From assembly GCF_000775915.1 (NCBI RefSeq), contig NZ_BBLT01000001.1:372001-436000 (forward strand): a stretch of DNA of 64,000 nt. The letters are read 5' to 3'. The DNA is from Sporocytophaga myxococcoides (GTDB lineage Bacteria > Bacteroidota > Bacteroidia > Cytophagales > Cytophagaceae). Both the position numbers and the translations under genes were made by a program. Shown piece after piece: positions 1 to 7,459 of this stretch. The notes under the pieces were generated by a model. The model saw only the letters and a program-made list of their open reading frames with translations. It was not told where the DNA came from and did not search any database. Each line of letters starts with the position of its first letter. Position 1 is the stretch's first letter.

Positions 1-2
1 CT

Positions 3-83
3 TTATATGCAGGCTGTGGGTATCTCTTAAAGAACAATACATTCTTCGTTGTATTTGGTCCGGGGGTGACATTTAATTTCTAA
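3..83 (+). CDS. C-terminal end of a probable outer-membrane protein (partial)
   Basis: The window opens inside a reading frame that runs from base 3 to a TAA at 81-83 and encodes about 26 residues. It contains alternating hydrophobic residues and ends in VTFNF. A terminal phenylalanine after an amphipathic strand is typical of outer-membrane beta-barrels, so this is probably the last strand of a barrel whose body lies off the left edge. The fragment is short and the other two forward frames also stop nearby, so the frame choice is an inference. Confidence 0.4.
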   Translation, partial: LYAGCGYLLKNNTFFVVFGPGVTFNF

Positions 84-179
84 ATTGGTAAAAGAAAGAG
101 TAAACTTTTACAAACACTTTTACCTTGAATTCAGTTATGCAGCGATGCGAAGGGATGGTAATGTCTTCCTTTATTTTGA

Positions 180-300
180 GCTTTCGAAACATCCGAGTGC
201 CACAAGAATGAAAATTGAGCTATCTGGAAGAATGTGATTGAAATTGCAAATAATTTTGGATCTGTCAGATCCTTCGCTTGGCTCAGGATGACACAGTAGA
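180..300. repeat. Dispersed repeat, diverged inverse copy at 63300-63420
   Basis: This stretch, with the core GATCCTTCGCTTGGCTCAGG, matches the reverse complement of 63300-63420. Shared blocks include the 'gcaaat.attttg' segment, 'cagatccttc' and the 'gctc.g.atgaca' end. It lies just upstream of the aldo/keto reductase gene and also yields spurious reverse-strand open frames. It looks like a decayed copy of a dispersed non-coding repeat. Confidence 0.5.
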
Positions 301-356
301 GTTGATATGGCATACTTTTTCAAATCAGAATCAAATAACTTCTTAATTATTACAAA

Positions 357-1391
357 ATGAAATATAAACTTTTTGGAAAGAGCGGTCTCAGAGTGTCTGA
401 GCTTTGTCTCGGAACTATGACTTTTGGGGGAGACTGGGGATATGGAGCTGATAAAGACGAGTGTCAGAAGATGTTTGACATCTTTACAAAAGCAGGAGGG
501 AATTTTATAGATACAGCAAATCGCTATACTGAAGGTACCAGTGAAAAATTCGTAGGTGACTTTATAGCAAGTGATCGTTCGAGGTTTGTGGTTGCTACAA
601 AATATTCTCTTTATAACAGAATGCATGATGTGAATGCATCAGGTAACCATAGAAAGAACCTTGTGCAGTCGCTTGAAGGAAGTCTGAAGAGACTAAAATC
701 AGAATATATTGATGTTCTGTATCTCCATGCATGGGATTTTACAACCCCTGTAGAAGAGGTATTGAGAGCATTAGACGATCTGGTAAGGGCAGGTAAGGTA
801 TTTTATATTGCCATCAGTGATACGCCGGCATGGATCATCTCTATGTCCAATGCTATTGCAGAGTTGAGAGGTTGGTCTTCTTTTGCAGGCCTGCAGGTGG
901 AGTATAGTCTGCTACAGCGCACGCCAGAACGGGAGTTTCTGCCTATGGCAAAACACCTGGATATTGCAGTGACGGCATGGGCTCCTATAGCAGGAGGTGC
1001 ATTGACCGGAAAATACCTTGGCGGCGGAGGAGATGGTAACAGGCTTAAAGCTGATAGTGTAAGATTAAATGCACGTAATCAGGAAATCGTATCATCTGTG
1101 AGAGAAATAGCAGAGGATGCAGGATGCTCATGCGCTCAGGTGGCCCTGAACTGGTTAAGGCAGAAGAATCAAGTAGTGATACCGGTAATCGGTGCCAGAA
1201 AAGAAAATCAGATGAGAGAAAATATGGCCTGTCTGAATTTTAAACTTACTCAAGATCAGATAAAAAGACTGGATGAGGCAAGTAAAATAGAACTTGGCTT
1301 TCCCCATGATTTCCTGGTGAATGATGGCATGAGAAATAATTTATATGGGGGTATGAGGCATGCTTTGGAAAATCATAGAGAAAAGTGGTAA
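357..1391 (+). CDS. Aldo/keto reductase family oxidoreductase
   Basis: This 344-residue protein is a complete NADPH-dependent aldo/keto reductase, a cytosolic (beta/alpha)8 barrel that reduces aldehydes or ketones. The family catalytic tetrad is visible: D52, Y57 (in DTANRY), K82 (ATKYS) and H124 (LYLHAWD). The C-terminal cofactor region includes PVIGARKENQM, and the N-terminal YKLFGKSGLRVSELCLGTM is the normal family opening. Length is usual for the Tas/YghZ-like group. The gene stands alone: a decayed repeat lies upstream and a tRNA gene follows 65 nt downstream. The substrate cannot be read from the sequence. Confidence 0.92.
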   Translation: MKYKLFGKSGLRVSELCLGTMTFGGDWGYGADKDECQKMFDIFTKAGGNFIDTANRYTEGTSEKFVGDFIASDRSRFVVATKYSLYNRMHDVNASGNHRKNLVQSLEGSLKRLKSEYIDVLYLHAWDFTTPVEEVLRALDDLVRAGKVFYIAISDTPAWIISMSNAIAELRGWSSFAGLQVEYSLLQRTPEREFLPMAKHLDIAVTAWAPIAGGALTGKYLGGGGDGNRLKADSVRLNARNQEIVSSVREIAEDAGCSCAQVALNWLRQKNQVVIPVIGARKENQMRENMACLNFKLTQDQIKRLDEASKIELGFPHDFLVNDGMRNNLYGGMRHALENHREKW

Positions 1392-1456
1392 TATTTGAAT
1401 AACTCCTTTTGGAATTATCTGCAAATACTTATAAGTTTGCAGAACCAAACACAAAT

Positions 1457-1538
1457 GCCCAGGTGGTGGAATTGGTATACACGTACGTTTGAGGTGCGTA
1501 TGCCGCAAGGCGTGGGGGTTCAAGTCCCCCCTTGGGTA
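1457..1538 (+). tRNA. tRNA-Leu (anticodon GAG)
   Basis: An 82-nt class II tRNA. The acceptor stem 1457-1463 pairs with 1531-1537 (with G-U pairs). The anticodon stem 1484-1488/1496-1500 encloses a 7-nt loop with anticodon GAG at 1491-1493. A short variable arm follows, then a T arm with GGGGGTTCAAGTCCCCC. The discriminator base is A1538. The CCA end is not encoded. The inverted repeat immediately downstream ends in a T-rich run and may terminate the transcript. Confidence 0.95.
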
Positions 1539-1545
1539 CTGGGAC

Positions 1546-1637
1546 AGCAAGAGTGAGGAGCAAGAGCAACAGGATGAAAGAGGTTTTATAAAAAGCTACA
1601 ATCTGTTGCTCTTGCTCACGCTCTTGCTTCTTTTTTT
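1546..1637. repeat. Palindromic dispersed repeat, family A copy 1 (possible tRNA terminator)
   Basis: A snap-back element with arms AGCAAGAGTGAGGAGC... (1546-1572) and its complement (1603-1628). The inner 15 bases, GAGCAAGAGCAACAG (1558-1572), pair perfectly with 1603-1617. A T-rich tract follows at 1630-1637, so this copy could terminate the tRNA-Leu transcript. Related copies or half copies are at 1661-1731, 2072-2147, 3722-3800, 15047-15133, 15138-15170, 18710-18760, 23065-23115 and 27896-27930. Confidence 0.8.
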
Positions 1638-1660
1638 ATTTACAGCTATGATTAGAAATT

Positions 1661-1731
1661 AAGAGTAGGGAGCAGCAGCAACAAGACGGAAAACGCCTTG
1701 ATAAATAGTTTTAATCTCTTGCTCTTTTTTA
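1661..1731. repeat. Family A palindromic repeat, degraded copy 2
   Basis: A shorter, diverged version of the snap-back element at 1546-1637. The left arm is purine-rich (agggagcagcagcaacaag) and the right arm is CTCTTGCTC followed by six T. It sits directly before the four-helix-bundle pseudogene. Confidence 0.6.
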
Positions 1732-1740
1732 TGTTCAGCT

Positions 1741-2093
1741 ATGTTCGACTTTGAAAAACTAACCGTTTATTTAAAAGCAAAAGTTATAACCTTGAGACTA
1801 GCAACTTTTAAAACAATTTGCATTTGACTCTGCCATTAAAAATCAATTGAGAAGATTCTCTTTAAGTATTGCACTGAATATTGCTGAAGGCAAGAGGTTC
1901 TGTTTTTGAATGTGTAGCTATCTTTGACTTTCTCAAAGATGAAGGAAGTATTCAGAAATTCTATTCCCAGTCAGAAGAAGTTATAAAAATGCTGTATGTA
2001 ATGACGAAAAGCTTAAAGGTTAAAAAAATCTTGAATTCTGATTGTTTTTTTAGTTCCCAAAACATTCTAAAGACAGCAAGAGCAAGAGGATAA
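1741..2093 (+). pseudogene. Decayed four-helix bundle protein (23S rRNA intervening-sequence family)
   Basis: Translating across frames recovers pieces of the small four-helix-bundle family often found in 23S rRNA intervening sequences and elsewhere in Bacteroidota. MFDFEKLTVYLKAK starts at 1741, RFSLSIALNIAEG lies near 1850-1885, and ARGSVFECVAIFDFLKDEGS follows from about 1890 in another frame. Early stops and a frame change interrupt the first half. The segment normally between the NIAEG and ARGSVFEC motifs is missing, apparently removed by a short deletion at the shared string 'ggcaaga'. The remaining open frame of 70 codons (1881-2093) runs into the next family A repeat. It is not expected to make a functional protein. 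Family assignment is from remembered motifs. Confidence 0.7.
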
Positions 2094-2147
2094 AAGAGAC
2101 TTTGTTGAGAACCTACAGCTTGTTGCTCTTGCTCACACTCTTGCTGA
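2072..2147. repeat. Family A palindromic repeat, copy 3
   Basis: Arms AGCAAGAGCAAGAGG (about 2073-2088) and the TTGCTCTTGCTCACACTCTT side (about 2121-2140) face each other. The element overlaps the end of the four-helix-bundle pseudogene and sits at the 3' end of the reverse-strand gene that follows. Confidence 0.75.
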
Positions 2148-2153
2148 CTTTTT

Positions 2154-2471
2154 TCATTTCTTCCAATCAAAACTATCGAAAGGCAAAGTGATAAAGTCTA
2201 TATGACTAAAAAATACATTAACTGTCAAGTGCTCCTGATCTATTGCCTTTTTAGTCTCTTTGAATGCTTTGTAATTCTTTTCAGGTAAAAATCTAACAGA
2301 ACTCGTGTTAAAGTTCTTCGGTTTCACAAACCGTCCGGACAGGAAGTATTTTTTTCTGGATCTGTCCAGCTTTACATATCCCTGATATTGTTCTTTTCCA
2401 ACTCCATCTTTCAGAAGAATAAATACCTGATCATAGTTCAGTACATTATAAGGATCTTTTGGTTCTTCCAT
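2154..2471 (-). CDS. Small hypothetical protein (105 aa)
   Basis: A 105-residue charged protein that I do not recognise. It opens MEEPKDPYNVLNYDQVFILL, has a lysine/arginine-rich middle (KLDRSRKKYFLSGRFV) and ends FDSFDWKK. There is no signal peptide or membrane segment, so it is probably cytosolic. The even spread of charged and aromatic residues looks like real coding sequence rather than a shadow frame. A 146-nt gap separates its start from the divergent nuclease gene at 2618, which would hold both promoters. Confidence 0.55.
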   Translation of the reverse strand: MEEPKDPYNVLNYDQVFILLKDGVGKEQYQGYVKLDRSRKKYFLSGRFVKPKNFNTSSVRFLPEKNYKAFKETKKAIDQEHLTVNVFFSHIDFITLPFDSFDWKK

Positions 2472-2617
2472 TGTATATAAAGTTAAAAGAGCCTGATGCA
2501 GTTCATTTCCGTTGTAGAATAATACAAACCATAAAAGTTTACTTTTTTTTGATAATCAGTGTATTATAAACAATTTTTATGTATTTGAGTTTCAACTCTT
2601 AAACCAATATTTTTATT

Positions 2618-3721
2618 ATGGATTTCATAGATCAGATTCGCGCCTTAAGCGATAAGGTAGCCAGACTTAAAGATCAGATTCAGACAGAGGAAGCAACTAA
2701 GAACGCTTTCATCATGCCATTTATCCAAACATTGGGATATGATGTTTTTAACCCTACTGAGGTGATTCCAGAGTTTGTTGCTGACATTGGTATTAAGAAG
2801 GGAGAAAAAGTTGATTACTGCATTCTAAAGGATGAAAATCCCATTATGATTATTGAATGCAAATGGTGGGGGGCAAATCTGAATGTTCACGATTCTCAAC
2901 TGCACCGTTACTTTCATGTAACCAAAGCAAAATTTGGTATTCTTACCAATGGCATCGCATATAAGTTCTATACCGATCTGGAGGAAGCGAATAAAATGGA
3001 TGAAAAGCCATTTTTAGAATTTACCATGACGGAGATTAAGGAACATGTAGTGGAGGAATTAAAGAAATTCCAAAAACATTCTTTTAATGTTGATGAGATT
3101 TTTAGCTCAGCGAGTGAATTAAAGTATAGCAAAGAGGTTCGATCTATTCTTTCGAATCAGTTAAGTAATCCGAGTGAGGACTTTGTTAAGTTTTTTGCCA
3201 GCAAGTTTTATGATGGAAGGATTACAGCAAAACTCATGGAGCAATTCACTTTAATTGTTAAGAAATCGGTAAATCAGTTTATCACAGATACTATTAATGA
3301 CAGGCTAAAAGCGGCGTTATCTACTGAATCAAAAGGGTTAGAAGAAAAGGTAATCGTAGTCGCCAATGAAACACCTGTTCAGATTGTGGAGGATACAAGA
3401 ATCGTTACTACTGAACTTGAAATTGAAGCATACTTTATTATAAAATCTCTTCTCCGGAATTCTGTAAGGAGTACAAGGATCAACTATAGAGATACGCAGT
3501 CTTATTTCAATATACTCCTTGATGATAACAGGAATAAGACCATTTGCAGATTGTATCTAAATGGATCTAAAAGGTATATCGGGCTATTCGATTCCAATAA
3601 AACGGAGACTAAACACTCTATTGATTCATTGGAAGATATATATACCTTCTCACAACAGCTTATCGAAACAGCACTAAGGTTTCCTGACGATATAAAGAAA
3701 GAAAAAGAATCTGTGCAATAA
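2618..3721 (+). CDS. Stand-alone HsdR_N-type PD-(D/E)XK nuclease domain protein
   Basis: A 367-residue protein whose first third matches the N-terminal nuclease domain of type I restriction R subunits and related predicted type IV enzymes. The sequence shows a conserved E25 in EEATKNAFIMPFI, D66 in the VDYCIL strand and E80-x-K82 in MIIECKWWG, which together form the PD-(D/E)XK metal site. The remainder is a helical region and a C-terminal part (from about 265) without a helicase domain. There are no HsdM or HsdS genes beside it, so it acts alone or has another role such as cleaving modified DNA. It lies at the left edge of the accessory region that carries the deaminase cluster. Residues are seen; the defence role is inferred. 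Confidence 0.8.
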   Translation: MDFIDQIRALSDKVARLKDQIQTEEATKNAFIMPFIQTLGYDVFNPTEVIPEFVADIGIKKGEKVDYCILKDENPIMIIECKWWGANLNVHDSQLHRYFHVTKAKFGILTNGIAYKFYTDLEEANKMDEKPFLEFTMTEIKEHVVEELKKFQKHSFNVDEIFSSASELKYSKEVRSILSNQLSNPSEDFVKFFASKFYDGRITAKLMEQFTLIVKKSVNQFITDTINDRLKAALSTESKGLEEKVIVVANETPVQIVEDTRIVTTELEIEAYFIIKSLLRNSVRSTRINYRDTQSYFNILLDDNRNKTICRLYLNGSKRYIGLFDSNKTETKHSIDSLEDIYTFSQQLIETALRFPDDIKKEKESVQ

Positions 3722-3800
3722 GGAGCAAGAGTATGGAGCAATAGCAAGAAAATGAAAGACACTTTGATAAGGAACAATCAGTTGCTCTTGCTCACACTCT
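3722..3800. repeat. Family A palindromic repeat, copy 4
   Basis: The left arm is AGGAGCAAGAGTATGGAGCA and the right arm is GTTGCTCTTGCTCACACTCT. It begins right after the nuclease stop codon and is followed directly by a family B repeat. The same A-then-B order recurs at 15047-15348. Confidence 0.75.
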
Positions 3801-3803
3801 TCC

Positions 3804-3897
3804 CCCCGGCTGGTGTCTGCACCAGGCGGAATCTTTCAATCACAGCTTAACCAAAATACTCTCTGTAATCTGTGATAAAAGAATATCTCTTTCATCA
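3804..3897. repeat. Dispersed repeat family B, copy 1
   Basis: This copy shares with 15185-15348, 15458-15621 and 18530-18620 a 5' GGTGTCTGCACC motif, then TAACCAAAATA-CTCTCTGTAATCT and TGATAAAAGAATATC. Within the unit, the AT(A/G)CTCTCT side and AGAATATC can pair, so the transcript may form a hairpin. Confidence 0.7.
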
Positions 3898-3909
3898 TTC
3901 TTAAAATTG

Positions 3910-4083
3910 TCTGAACTGGGATTTTAGGGGATTCAGAGATAGACAGGATTATCTTCGAGTACCAATTAAATTTTGTTTGATATCTTCAGGATTTTTGAAA
4001 GCGACCATTTTAGGGGGGAGAGATGAACTTTTATCAGAGACAATCCTGTCTATCCATTCATCCCATAAATCCCTGTCCAAAAA
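3910..4083. repeat. Long imperfect inverted repeat
   Basis: Arms at about 3910-3955 and 4036-4083 face each other. The core GATAGACAGGATT (3938-3950) pairs perfectly with AATCCTGTCTATC (4042-4054), and the outer parts (gggattttaggggatt versus aaatccctgtcc) pair imperfectly. About 85 bases lie between the arms and no gene is contained. This fills the gap between the family B repeat and the end of the gene at 4149. Confidence 0.65.
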
Positions 4084-4148
4084 ATAACCCTCCGGACTAC
4101 TTACAGCCTCAGAGGGTTTTGGATCAATTTAAAACAACAAAAACTCTC

Positions 4149-4853
4149 TTATACTTCTATCTGCCTTGTGACAGTAATGTTGATGATGTTGGAGAATTCT
4201 CCTACCTGTTCATCTTGTATCTTGTAGATTCCTTTGTAAGACCAGATAGCAGTGTCAGAGCCTGAAGACAGAGGATGCGTGTCTATGTAGTCAGGAGTGG
4301 AATCGTTGGCGAGGAACACAAACCCTTTGCCGTCTTTGCGATCTACATAGATGTCTATGGAATCCGCTGTACCTTTTTTCCACTTGATAAGCGGACGGTG
4401 AGCGTCCAGAGCACCGCTGATTTCAGGCTTCATGGTAGTTCTGTCCTGAGTAGATTCTGATCCGATAACGCCGAGATCTTTACCAATGGAATCATTGTAG
4501 TTAGGATGATTTTTGATTCTCTGCACCAGTTTACCTGTCCGCTTGAAGATACCGGCCTTTACCAACGCAGGTTGATTAAGAGCAGGGATTGAAGTCGGAT
4601 AGGTAAGCGCTAAGGCTTCCGAACCATCTGCAAGAATGTTTTTGAAGGAGACCTTCTGTGCGGTTTCATTCTTTGAATTTTCCACCATTTCGAGGGCATA
4701 CAAGAACGCTAATGCGTCATTGGAGACACCGATTACTTCTTCCGAAGCGATGCCCACGTTTGCTGCATGGATTTGAAGTTTACCGGAGAAATTTTTTAGC
4801 CAGATAGCTTTTTCTTTATCTGCCTTTGGCAGATATCCATTGTTGATTGACAT
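4149..4853 (-). CDS. Conserved hypothetical protein, possible Fn3-like C-terminal domain
   Basis: I place the start at ATG 4853 (MSINNGYLPKADKEK, 234 aa). An upstream in-frame ATG at 4901 would add 16 residues of poor quality. The N-terminal half is helical and acidic (KAIWLKNFSGKLQIHAANVGI, AFLYALEMVEN). The second half (from about 140) has the pattern of a beta-sandwich (PLIKWKKGTADSIDIYVDRKDGKGFVFLANDSTPDYID... IWSYKGIYKIQDEQVGEFSNIINITV), reminiscent of fibronectin type III. There is no signal peptide. I recall similar proteins only as uncharacterised Bacteroidota families. It diverges from the deaminase cluster, with the 21-bp array in between. Confidence 0.7.
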   Translation of the reverse strand: MSINNGYLPKADKEKAIWLKNFSGKLQIHAANVGIASEEVIGVSNDALAFLYALEMVENSKNETAQKVSFKNILADGSEALALTYPTSIPALNQPALVKAGIFKRTGKLVQRIKNHPNYNDSIGKDLGVIGSESTQDRTTMKPEISGALDAHRPLIKWKKGTADSIDIYVDRKDGKGFVFLANDSTPDYIDTHPLSSGSDTAIWSYKGIYKIQDEQVGEFSNIINITVTRQIEV

Positions 4854-4948
4854 AGCTGTTTTTAAAAGTTTAGGTTTAGATAAAAATATTAACAGTTTCA
4901 ATATTAGAGTTTTAAATTATTTCGTGCAACTTTTTTTCTAAGATATTG

Positions 4949-5261
4949 CTCCTGGAAGATTCAGAAGTACTCCTGACTCTTCCAGAAGTGTTTCTGAAGC
5001 TTTCAGAAGTGCTTCTGGAAGTTCCGGAAGTAAGCCTGAAAGGTTCGGGCTTAAGCTTGGAGGTCTGAGGCTATAGCCTGGGAGTTTCAGGCTATAGCCT
5101 CATGTCTTTTTGCTTACTCCTGGGCCTTTCAGCAGCCCACTGAAGGAGTCAGGAGCGCTTCCGGAAGTATCAGGAAGCTTCTGGAAGCTCCGGGAATAAG
5201 CCTGGAACGGTCAGGCTTAAGCATGGAGGTCTAAGGCTAAAGCCCGAAAGCGCGATGCTTA
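4949..5261. repeat. Array of 15 units with 21-bp period
   Basis: About 15 contiguous degenerate units with a 21-bp period (two of 20 bp), with boundaries for example at 4949, 4970, 4991, 5012, 5033, 5054, 5075, 5096 and 5117, and later 5199, 5220 and 5241. Most units have the form AGCCTG-n-CAGGCT, so each is a small palindrome. The units at 5075-5095 and 5199-5219 show perfect 6-bp arms. Stops occur in the forward frame that would read the units as heptapeptides (a TGA in the unit at 5054), so the array is not translated through now. It lies in the 745-bp gap between divergent genes. A second array of the same period but different sequence is at 52707-52998. Confidence 0.85.
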
Positions 5262-5311
5262 AGCAAAAATGAGGCAGGCTTATATCTGAGTGGATATTAA
5301 TGAAGGATTGT

Positions 5312-5369
5312 GGGGATGGGCTTAAGCAGGGGGGAGGGAGGGGGAAGGTTTGGAGGTGGGGGCTGAGGG
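5312..5369 (+). other. G-rich tract, possible G-quadruplex
   Basis: Runs of G on the plus strand: 5312-5315, 5318-5320, 5329-5334, 5336-5338, 5340-5344, 5358-5362 and 5367-5369. Four or more runs of at least three G fall within 41 bases (5329-5369), enough for an intramolecular G-quadruplex. It is striking in an AT-rich neighbourhood and lies about 230 bp upstream of the deaminase gene. The rest of 5262-5598 is AT-rich leader with no other clear signal; in known AvcID systems an inhibitory RNA is encoded just upstream of avcD, but I cannot identify one here. Confidence 0.6.
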
Positions 5370-5598
5370 CTCTTGCTATGGATTTAGGGAGGATTTCTTT
5401 GTTGGTGGTATTTATTGAGATTAGATTGTGGGGGATACTTAAATGTTTCTGATTCAGATAACTTAGCTTGAAAAATATCGTAAGTTGTAACACTTTGTTT
5501 TTATATTTGTAGACTAGGGCATTTTTGGGGGGAAGTAATTTTTAGTAAATAAGCTGGAATAGCTCTAATTAGGTTTTATATATTTTTTAATTAAAGGG

Positions 5599-7458
5599 AT
5601 GAATAAAAAGAATAACCCAATCGATTTATCGAGGATTTACGAATTAAGAAGGTCTTTCACGATTATAGGTTTAACAGGAAGGACTGGTTCTGGATGTAAG
5701 GATGTAGCTCAATTATTGTCTGCAGGCTTTACTGAATCCTATCCTAGGCCTAATTTAAAAAGCGATCATAATACGGATAGAAAGTATAGAATAGTATATG
5801 AGTTTGCTAAGGTTAATTTTGAGAAATTTTTTCTGATTGAATATAGGCATGTTCTATCGCTTTTTATTTTGCATGAAGGAGTAGAGAGTTTAATAAGTTA
5901 TTTAGATGTTGTTGCAGGTGATAAGGACTTCCAAAATGCTAAATATTCATGGGTTGAAGCTTGCAATTTTGAATTTGAAAAAGAAGAACTACATCGTCAA
6001 AGAAAAATATTTGACAATATAAAGAATAAACTTAAATCATATGATTTTAAGGCTCCAGAAAATATTAAAGGAGATGATTCTGAAAATCTTTATAAGATAT
6101 TTATTAGCGATGATTTCAAAGAGGCCTCGGATTTAATAGATAAGTGTTTGTCTGTAGTCTCTAAATCGAAACGTATAAAACTTCTACAGATTATTGCTAA
6201 TAATATTCGAAATGGAGGATGTGTGTTTTGTAATTCGCAAAGTGAAAACTTAGTTACTGTTTATAATATTGTAACTGTTATAAATAAGATAATAAAGGGG
6301 CATAAAAGGGTAAATGATAGGTGTCAAGCAGTAATAGATTCACTTAGAAATCCATTAGAAATAATGTTCTTTAAAGAAAGATATTCTGCATTTTATATGA
6401 TTGCTGTTAACAATGAGGAAAGCCGAATTATAGATAATCTACAAGTATATAAAGAAGGGGGGATACTTCAAGATGTCATAGAGATTGATAAGGAAGAATA
6501 TAAAGGAGGTAGTGATACCGAATTTTATAAGCAAAATGTTTCGGAGTGCATACAAAAATCAGATATACATTTAAGTAACATAACAGAAGAACAGGCCAAC
6601 GAATTCAATAATAAGAATAAAGAAGAGAAAGATAATACTTCACCTAAGTTTTCATTAAAACAACAACTACTGAAGTATCTTTCTTTAATCTCTCAACCTG
6701 GAATAATAACACCATCGCCTGAAGAAAGATGTATGCAAATAGCTTACACTGCTAAGTATAATTCGGGATGTATTTCTCGCCAAGTTGGAGCTGTTATAAC
6801 TGACCCTAATTATTCAATTAAAGCAGTTGGCTGGAATAATACAGCGGAAGGGCAAGTTCCTTGTTTATTGCGAAATGTTGATGATTTAATAAATGAAAGA
6901 GATGAGGCTGCTTTTAGTTTATATGAACGAGATAAACAAAATGATTTTAATAAAAAAATACTTCATTATTATGGCGAGATAGATACAGAAAATTTGAATG
7001 GTAGAAATGTATCATTTTGTTTTAAATGTGTGCAAAATTCAATAAAAGAAGGGAAGAATCAGGTTCATACTAGGTCTTTGCATGCAGAGGAAAGTGCTTT
7101 TTTACAAATATCCAAGTATGGAGGACAGGGAGTTAAGGATGGAAAGTTATTTACAACGGCAAGTCCATGTGAATTGTGTTCAAAGAAGGCATACCAATTG
7201 GGGATCTCTGTAATTTATTATATAGATCCATATCCAGGCATTGCTACAGATCATATTTTAAAGAGTGGTACAAAAACACCACAGCTTAGACTTTTTCATG
7301 GTGCCATAGGTAATGCATATCATAAATTGTATTCACCATTTATGGCATATAAAGATGAACTTTCATTATTAACAGGTGTTCAAATTCATGATTTGACTTA
7401 TGAAATGAAATTAGAGTTAGAAAAGTATAGAAAAATTTATGGGGATTTAAAGGACTAA
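5599..7458 (+). CDS. AvcD-like anti-phage protein: P-loop NTPase-deoxycytidylate deaminase fusion
   Basis: A 619-residue two-domain protein. The N-terminus has a nucleotide-binding P-loop, GLTGRTGSGCKD (24-35). A long Lys/Glu-rich middle follows, then a C-terminal zinc-dependent dCMP-deaminase domain from about 375 (PEERCMQIAYTAKYNSGC). The catalytic zinc motif is H495-A-E497 with P523-C524-E-L-C527. An extra CFKC pair lies before the HAE motif. This architecture matches AvcD, which depletes deoxycytidine nucleotides during phage infection and is held in check by an upstream RNA (AvcI) in Vibrio. It is longer than the roughly 530 residues I recall for Vibrio AvcD. The gene is AT-richer than its surroundings, and only one base separates its stop from the tcmP start, so the two are probably co-transcribed. 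Domain motifs are seen; the defence role is inferred by homology. Confidence 0.85.
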   Translation: MNKKNNPIDLSRIYELRRSFTIIGLTGRTGSGCKDVAQLLSAGFTESYPRPNLKSDHNTDRKYRIVYEFAKVNFEKFFLIEYRHVLSLFILHEGVESLISYLDVVAGDKDFQNAKYSWVEACNFEFEKEELHRQRKIFDNIKNKLKSYDFKAPENIKGDDSENLYKIFISDDFKEASDLIDKCLSVVSKSKRIKLLQIIANNIRNGGCVFCNSQSENLVTVYNIVTVINKIIKGHKRVNDRCQAVIDSLRNPLEIMFFKERYSAFYMIAVNNEESRIIDNLQVYKEGGILQDVIEIDKEEYKGGSDTEFYKQNVSECIQKSDIHLSNITEEQANEFNNKNKEEKDNTSPKFSLKQQLLKYLSLISQPGIITPSPEERCMQIAYTAKYNSGCISRQVGAVITDPNYSIKAVGWNNTAEGQVPCLLRNVDDLINERDEAAFSLYERDKQNDFNKKILHYYGEIDTENLNGRNVSFCFKCVQNSIKEGKNQVHTRSLHAEESAFLQISKYGGQGVKDGKLFTTASPCELCSKKAYQLGISVIYYIDPYPGIATDHILKSGTKTPQLRLFHGAIGNAYHKLYSPFMAYKDELSLLTGVQIHDLTYEMKLELEKYRKIYGDLKD

Positions 7459-7459
7459 T

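Noticed and set aside
171-626. 151-codon reverse open frame
   Set aside because: It overlaps the start of the aldo/keto reductase and the dispersed repeat; the peptide is translated repeat plus antisense of a conserved gene.
1341-1550. 69-codon reverse open frame across the aldo/keto reductase end
   Set aside because: It is largely the antisense of tRNA-Leu and the reductase tail.
4949-5261. Possible CRISPR array
   Set aside because: Units are contiguous at 21 bp with no unique spacers, and no cas genes are present. The same holds for 52707-52998.
5170-5493. 107-codon reverse open frame over the end of the 21-bp array
   Set aside because: Its sequence is the reverse reading of repeat units and the G-rich tract (proline-rich, no start context); better explained by the array.
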